This document shows positions 60,539 to 64,000 of a DNA stretch of 64,000 nucleotides, in pieces (the stretch's first letter is position 1; every line of letters begins with the position of its first letter). The stretch comes from Anaerolineae bacterium (GTDB lineage: Bacteria > Chloroflexota > Anaerolineae > Aggregatilineales > Phototrophicaceae). Where the stretch lies: positions 38,936 to 102,935 of the forward strand of contig JAJDXR010000058.1 of the NCBI GenBank assembly GCA_022823165.1, in the 5' to 3' direction. Under the pieces are notes generated by a model. It saw nothing but the letters and a program-made list of their open reading frames with translations. It ran no database searches and had not been told where the DNA came from. The position numbers and the translations under genes are program-made.

Positions 60539-62278
60539 ATGAAGAATCGACTGTACTACGGCGACAATCTCGACATCCTGCGCAGCCGCGAATACTTCCC
60601 AGATGAATTTGTTGACCTCATCTACCTCGACCCGCCCTTCAACAGCAACCGCGACCACAACGTGCTCTTCAAAGCCGAAAGCGGCGCGGACAGCGAAGCG
60701 CAAATCACCGCCTTTGAGGACACCTGGCATTGGGGCGAAACCGCTGAGGACACCTACCAGGACCTCATCATCCACGCGCCCGAGAAAGTCAGCACGGCGA
60801 TCGAAGCGCTGATGAACCTCATCAATCGCAATCAGATGATGGCCTACCTGGTGATGATGAGCGCGCGGCTGGTCGAGCTATACCGCGTACTCAAGCCGAC
60901 CGGCAGCCTCTACCTGCACTGCGACCCGACCGCCAGCCACTATCTCAAAATTGTGCTGGATTCGGTTTTTGGACCGACGAAATTTCGCAGTGAAGTTGTT
61001 TGGAAGCGGACATGGGCACATGATTTGGGTGCGAAACAATGGCCAGCAATGCATGACAGTATTTTGATGTATAGCCGAAGTCTAGATTGGAATTGGTCTC
61101 CAACCTATATTGATTATGATGAAGACATAAAACGGAAGAATTTCAGTTATTCCGATGAAAGAGGATTTTATAGGGCTGACAATCTAACTGGGGGCAAAGC
61201 AGGGGGATCTGAAGCATATCAAGCGTGGCGCAACAGAACACCAAGTCGGGGACGAGCTTGGGCTCTTCCCGGATATCGCAGATTGCCTGATTGGCTAAAA
61301 GAGTTTCTCCCTTCTGAGAAGTTGTGGGATCAGATGGGAATCCACAAGAAGTTAGATTTACTAGACGATTTAAACATGATCCACTGGCCCCTCAAAGAGA
61401 ATGGTATGCCAAGGTTGAAATACTATTTGGATGACAGGCCAGGAAGGCTATTGGGAGACACCTGGACAGACATAAAGCCCATTAGCGCTCATGCTAAAGA
61501 ACGACTCGGCTACCCGACACAAAAACCGCTGGCGCTGATGGAGCGCATCATACGCGCCAGCAGCAACGAAGGCGACCTCGTTTTTGACCCCTTCTGCGGC
61601 TGCGGCACCACCTGCGCCGCCGCTGAAAAGCTCAAGCGCCGCTGGATTGGCATCGACATCACCCACCTCGGCATCTCCCTGCAGAAGCATCGTCTATACG
61701 ATATGTTCGAGCTGAAATCGGGCGAAGATTATGAGGTCATTGGCGAGCCGACCACCGAGGGCGCGGCTAGGGCGCTGGCCACCGATTCCGCCAACGAAGG
61801 CCGCTATCAGTTCGAGTGGTGGGCGCTGTCGCTGGTTGGCGCGAAACCGGTCGGCGGGCAAGCGGGTTCGCGCAAAGGCAAAAAAGGCGCGGACAAGGGC
61901 ATCGACGGCATCATCAACTTCTTTGAGCCCAGCGAGAAGGGCAAGCCAAAGGCGAAGAAGGTCATCGTCCAGGTAAAGTCGGGCAAAGTGAAATCGGGAG
62001 ACATCCGCGATTTGAAAGGCGCGCTCGAGCGTGAAAAAGCCGCTATCGGCGTCTTCATCACGTTGGAATTGCCGACTCAGGACATGCTCAAAGAAGCGCT
62101 GGCGGCTGGCAATTATGAATCCGACTTTTGGGACAAGCGCTATCGCAAGCTGCAAATTCTGTCGATTCGCGAATTGCTGGGCGGCGATGCCGTGGACATG
62201 CCGCCGCAGCATGGGACTTTCAAGCAGGCGGCGCGAGTGAAGAGCGGCGATGGCAAGTCGCAGCGGGATTTGATGTAG
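60539..62278 (+). CDS. Methyltransferase-endonuclease fusion with a mosaic centre
   Basis: A 579-residue protein. Residues 1 to about 395 form a beta-class DNA methyltransferase: LIYLDPPFNSNRDHN (motif IV) near residue 28, then YPTQKPLALMERIIRASSNE and LVFDPFCGCGTTCAAA (motif I) near residue 340. From about residue 410 an Mrr/HSDR-like nuclease domain follows, with GADKGIDGIINFF and KVIVQVKSGKVKSGDI giving Asp and Gln-x-Lys of the PD-(D/E)xK fold, then AIGVFITLELPT. The two ends match the GC-rich host style, but about 60960-61510, the expected target-recognition region, is clearly AT-rich. AAGGAAGAGAC precedes the ATG. It is probably a single-chain restriction-modification enzyme. Confidence 0.85.
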   Translation: MKNRLYYGDNLDILRSREYFPDEFVDLIYLDPPFNSNRDHNVLFKAESGADSEAQITAFEDTWHWGETAEDTYQDLIIHAPEKVSTAIEALMNLINRNQMMAYLVMMSARLVELYRVLKPTGSLYLHCDPTASHYLKIVLDSVFGPTKFRSEVVWKRTWAHDLGAKQWPAMHDSILMYSRSLDWNWSPTYIDYDEDIKRKNFSYSDERGFYRADNLTGGKAGGSEAYQAWRNRTPSRGRAWALPGYRRLPDWLKEFLPSEKLWDQMGIHKKLDLLDDLNMIHWPLKENGMPRLKYYLDDRPGRLLGDTWTDIKPISAHAKERLGYPTQKPLALMERIIRASSNEGDLVFDPFCGCGTTCAAAEKLKRRWIGIDITHLGISLQKHRLYDMFELKSGEDYEVIGEPTTEGAARALATDSANEGRYQFEWWALSLVGAKPVGGQAGSRKGKKGADKGIDGIINFFEPSEKGKPKAKKVIVQVKSGKVKSGDIRDLKGALEREKAAIGVFITLELPTQDMLKEALAAGNYESDFWDKRYRKLQILSIRELLGGDAVDMPPQHGTFKQAARVKSGDGKSQRDLM

Positions 62279-62342
62279 GCCGAAGCTTGTGCTACCATGG
62301 CGGTAAGCTTCTGATAGGAATGCTTCAATCCAGGAAGGCATC

Positions 62343-62561
62343 ATGGATCAGAATACGCAGTTTATCATCACTGTTGGCACGGTCATCGGGGTATTTTTGT
62401 GGTTAAGACATGATATTAACCAGCTCAATTCAAGGGTTGATACCCTCAACGCGAAATTTGATAAAATGAACGACAATTACGCCGTCTTACGTGAAACTCT
62501 AGGCTGGATTCGTGGGCGCATGGGCTTTTCGGAACAATTGCCTTCTGATTCTGACCAATAA
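62343..62561 (+). CDS. Small membrane-anchored coiled-coil protein
   Basis: A 72-residue protein. CAGGAAGGCATC is a good ribosome site before the ATG. A short N-terminal membrane helix (FIITVGTVIGVFLWL) is followed by a coiled-coil-like helix (INQLNSRVDTLNAKFDKMND). It begins 64 bp after the methyltransferase-endonuclease fusion and is followed by another small membrane protein. The family is not recognised. Confidence 0.6.
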   Translation: MDQNTQFIITVGTVIGVFLWLRHDINQLNSRVDTLNAKFDKMNDNYAVLRETLGWIRGRMGFSEQLPSDSDQ

Positions 62562-62599
62562 ACTGCAACGCAAGTTGAAGTTTCGCTAGGGCAACGGTA

Positions 62600-62746
62600 A
62601 TGACAAACGAGCCTCTGTCTAACGCGGCGACAAAAGCGGATCTTGAACGACTGCAGTCGACACTCATCAAATGGATCGTCGGCGCCGGCATCGCGCTATT
62701 CATTGCGCTGATTGCCGTGGCGAACTTATTCCATTCTGTTTCGTGA
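62600..62746 (+). CDS. 48-residue membrane protein
   Basis: An ATG at 62600 opens MTNEPLSNAATKADLERLQS, then a C-terminal transmembrane helix (IVGAGIALFIALIAVANLF), ending at TGA 62744. The layout (KADLERLQ helix, then one helix in the membrane) resembles the C-terminus of DUF1640/CCDC90-type proteins. The ribosome site is weak. It is co-directional with the 72-residue protein before it. Confidence 0.5.
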   Translation: MTNEPLSNAATKADLERLQSTLIKWIVGAGIALFIALIAVANLFHSVS

Positions 62747-62776
62747 GCGGGTATTCCCACCCCCGCAAGGCAACAC

Positions 62777-63718
62777 TCAGCCCAGCCAAATCGGATTCGT
62801 CCAGGCGCGACCGCCCGCCGCATCCCGCACCGTCACCCGCAGCCAGCGCGACTCCACCTCGCGCAAATCAAATTCGGCTTCCGTCAGCCAGGCGCCGCTG
62901 GCGCGACCTAGCACTCCCGCCCGTTCGCCACTGAGATAAATGTAGGTCGCTGGCGAGCACTCCACCAGCAGCTTGTCGCGCCCGACGAACTCGACATTAT
63001 GCAGATGCGCGCCCGTGCTGGCGTAATAGTGCCCGGCTTTGAGCGCGCTCAGCAGCGCCGCCGGCGTCAGCGCTGCCGCCTTGACCTGTACCCAGCCGCG
63101 CATGAAGTCATTCACATCCGCGCGCGCATGGGTGTCGTCCGTTGCGATCGCCCCCACGCGATGCCCGCGATGCAGCAGCAGGTCGATATAATGCCAGCTG
63201 AAACCGCGGTCGCTGTCATAATCGGAGACGCCGTTGAAACACTCGACCGCGTGCGCGCGCTCCAGCGTCTCGAAATCTGCTACCGTCAGCGCGAACCAGT
63301 TGGGATGCGGCACAGCCACGAATGCGCCCGCTTCCATAGCCCGCCGGGCCACGCTGGCGCCCGTGTCGCCTTCGCGATGCGTCTCGAAGTCCAGCGGCAA
63401 GCCCACCGCCAGCAAGTGCCAGGGCGAGCCCGATTCGATCCGCCCCGGGTGCAGCTCGGCGCCGATCAGCGTGGTGAAGTCGTCACTGCGGAATTCGCGC
63501 GTGTCGCTGATCTGATAGCCGTAATGATCCATGCAATGGTCCGTCAGCGCGGCGAAGTCGTAGCCGCTGCGGCGATACATGCGGCAGTACTCGGCCGGGC
63601 TCCAATCGCCATCGGAGTTGGTCGAGTGCCCGTGCAGGTTGCCGCGGTAGAAGCGGCCCGGCTGAGCGAATGGCAGGGTGTCAGGGGTGAGGGTGGCGGG
63701 TGGGGTCAAACGGATCAC
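62777..63718 (-). CDS. PHP-domain protein, CehA/McbA-like
   Basis: A 313-residue metallo-hydrolase. The PHP motifs are GNLHGHSTNSDGDWSP, FAALTDHCMDH, LIGAELHPG, VPHPNW and ATDDTHA, all with the metal-binding His/Asp/Glu residues. CehA-type proteins with this layout are putative phosphoesterases or carbamate hydrolases. The start is uncertain: a GTG at 63718 is used here, and the longer frame to 63784 reads through a transposase remnant. The GTG overlaps the stop codon of that remnant. Confidence 0.82.
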   Translation of the reverse strand: MIRLTPPATLTPDTLPFAQPGRFYRGNLHGHSTNSDGDWSPAEYCRMYRRSGYDFAALTDHCMDHYGYQISDTREFRSDDFTTLIGAELHPGRIESGSPWHLLAVGLPLDFETHREGDTGASVARRAMEAGAFVAVPHPNWFALTVADFETLERAHAVECFNGVSDYDSDRGFSWHYIDLLLHRGHRVGAIATDDTHARADVNDFMRGWVQVKAAALTPAALLSALKAGHYYASTGAHLHNVEFVGRDKLLVECSPATYIYLSGERAGVLGRASGAWLTEAEFDLREVESRWLRVTVRDAAGGRAWTNPIWLG

Positions 63719-63864
63719 TCCATTTCCACGAAATGCAGAGGATATTCGGCTGGCCGAAGCTGATCGGCATGGGCTTTCACCCAATTCATCACGGCGCCAT
63801 GATCAACTCCCAAATGACGCGCTATCCTGCGATAACTGGCGCCATCAACATACCATCTCACGTC
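63715..63864 (-). pseudogene. Fragment of an IS1-family transposase (helix-turn-helix part)
   Basis: On the minus strand, between TAA (63867-63865) and TGA (63717-63715), a frame reads RWYVDGASYRRIARHLGVDH then GAVMNWVKAHADQLRPAEYP. This matches the segment RLYADGVNLRRIARQLGVNR, QSVVNWINAYSDRLP in the element at 48139. The zinc ribbon and catalytic parts are absent. Its last base pairs form the start region of the PHP-domain gene. Confidence 0.72.
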
Positions 63865-63945
63865 TTATGTGAAATTGATTTGCGAAAAATGGGCTGATCT
63901 CCAAAATGGTAAGTACCAACCGACCATATAAGGAGAGTCAGCCAC

Positions 63946-64000
63946 ATGAATAGTATAGACATTGAAAGCGTATTCACCATCCTCTTTGTTCTGATTGATG
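63946..64000 (+). CDS. N-terminus of a possible transposase, cut by the window end
   Basis: An ATG with AAGGAGAGTCAGCCAC upstream opens MNSIDIESVFTILFVLID, which runs off the window. The start resembles transposases that begin with a short helical -DI-S-F-ILF-L-DDW segment. With the transposase fragment next to it, a second insertion sequence is plausible, but 18 residues are little evidence. Confidence 0.4.
   Translation, partial: MNSIDIESVFTILFVLID

Overview
This 64 kb window is GC-rich bacterial DNA, densely packed with genes. The content suggests a saprophytic member of the Chloroflexota, probably Anaerolineae-like: several sugar ABC importers (two with twin-arginine-type binding proteins), GH4 and GH32 glycosidases, hydantoinase subunits, tandem MoeA genes, a Uma2-family protein and many small intergenic repeats. 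This is an inference from gene content; there is no rRNA or tRNA to anchor it.

Layout. 0-7.4 kb: a shikimate-dehydrogenase-like protein, an FGGY sugar kinase, two MoeA proteins (the second fused to a molybdate-binding-like domain) and an SDR oxidoreductase. 7.4-13.3 kb: a minus-strand module of a sarcosine-oxidase-type flavoenzyme and hydantoinase B and A, interrupted by an opposite-strand coiled-coil gene made of 21-bp repeats. 13.3-28 kb: metabolic singletons (GH4, DEAD-box helicase, M20 peptidase, a secreted repeat protein, cupin, 2-hydroxyacid dehydrogenase plus HpcH/HpaI aldolase, VanZ-like, luciferase-like oxidoreductase, Dus, NDP-sugar epimerase, Gfo/Idh/MocA) and two related loci of small membrane proteins, each apparently carrying a one-base frameshift. 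28-56 kb: four sugar ABC importers, each a binding protein plus two permeases with no ATPase. Around them lie a sulfatase-like hydrolase, an M24 peptidase, a strongly divergent GroEL-like chaperonin, a BNR propeller protein, an MBL-fold hydrolase, an SDR, a GH32 enzyme, a nitrilase, an aldehyde dehydrogenase and an IclR regulator divergent from the fourth importer. 56-64 kb: a defence-flavoured accessory region with an AT-richer methyltransferase and endonuclease pair, a GT4 glycosyltransferase, a Uma2 protein with a duplicated N-terminus, an ABC-2-like membrane protein, a methyltransferase-endonuclease fusion with an AT-rich central segment, two small membrane proteins, a PHP-domain protein and transposase pieces.

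How the genes may work together. The importers probably feed oligosaccharides or modified sugars to the neighbouring kinase, oxidoreductases, GH4, GH32 and sulfatase-like enzymes, sharing one ATPase encoded elsewhere. The hydantoinase and sarcosine-oxidase genes could form part of a creatinine or N-methylhydantoin pathway.

Repeats are prominent: a roughly 180-bp element built on CTCGGTG/CACCGAG motifs, MITE-like elements whose ends match a decayed IS1-type transposon, a second paired repeat, a CCTCCCGCC hairpin repeat that runs into permease reading frames, and short GGGCGAGCC / GGGTCAGCC palindromes. The best candidates for something new are the chaperonin-propeller pair inside a sugar operon, the paralogous small-membrane-protein loci, and the mosaic methyltransferase-endonuclease. 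I saw no CRISPR array, rRNA, tRNA or replication origin.
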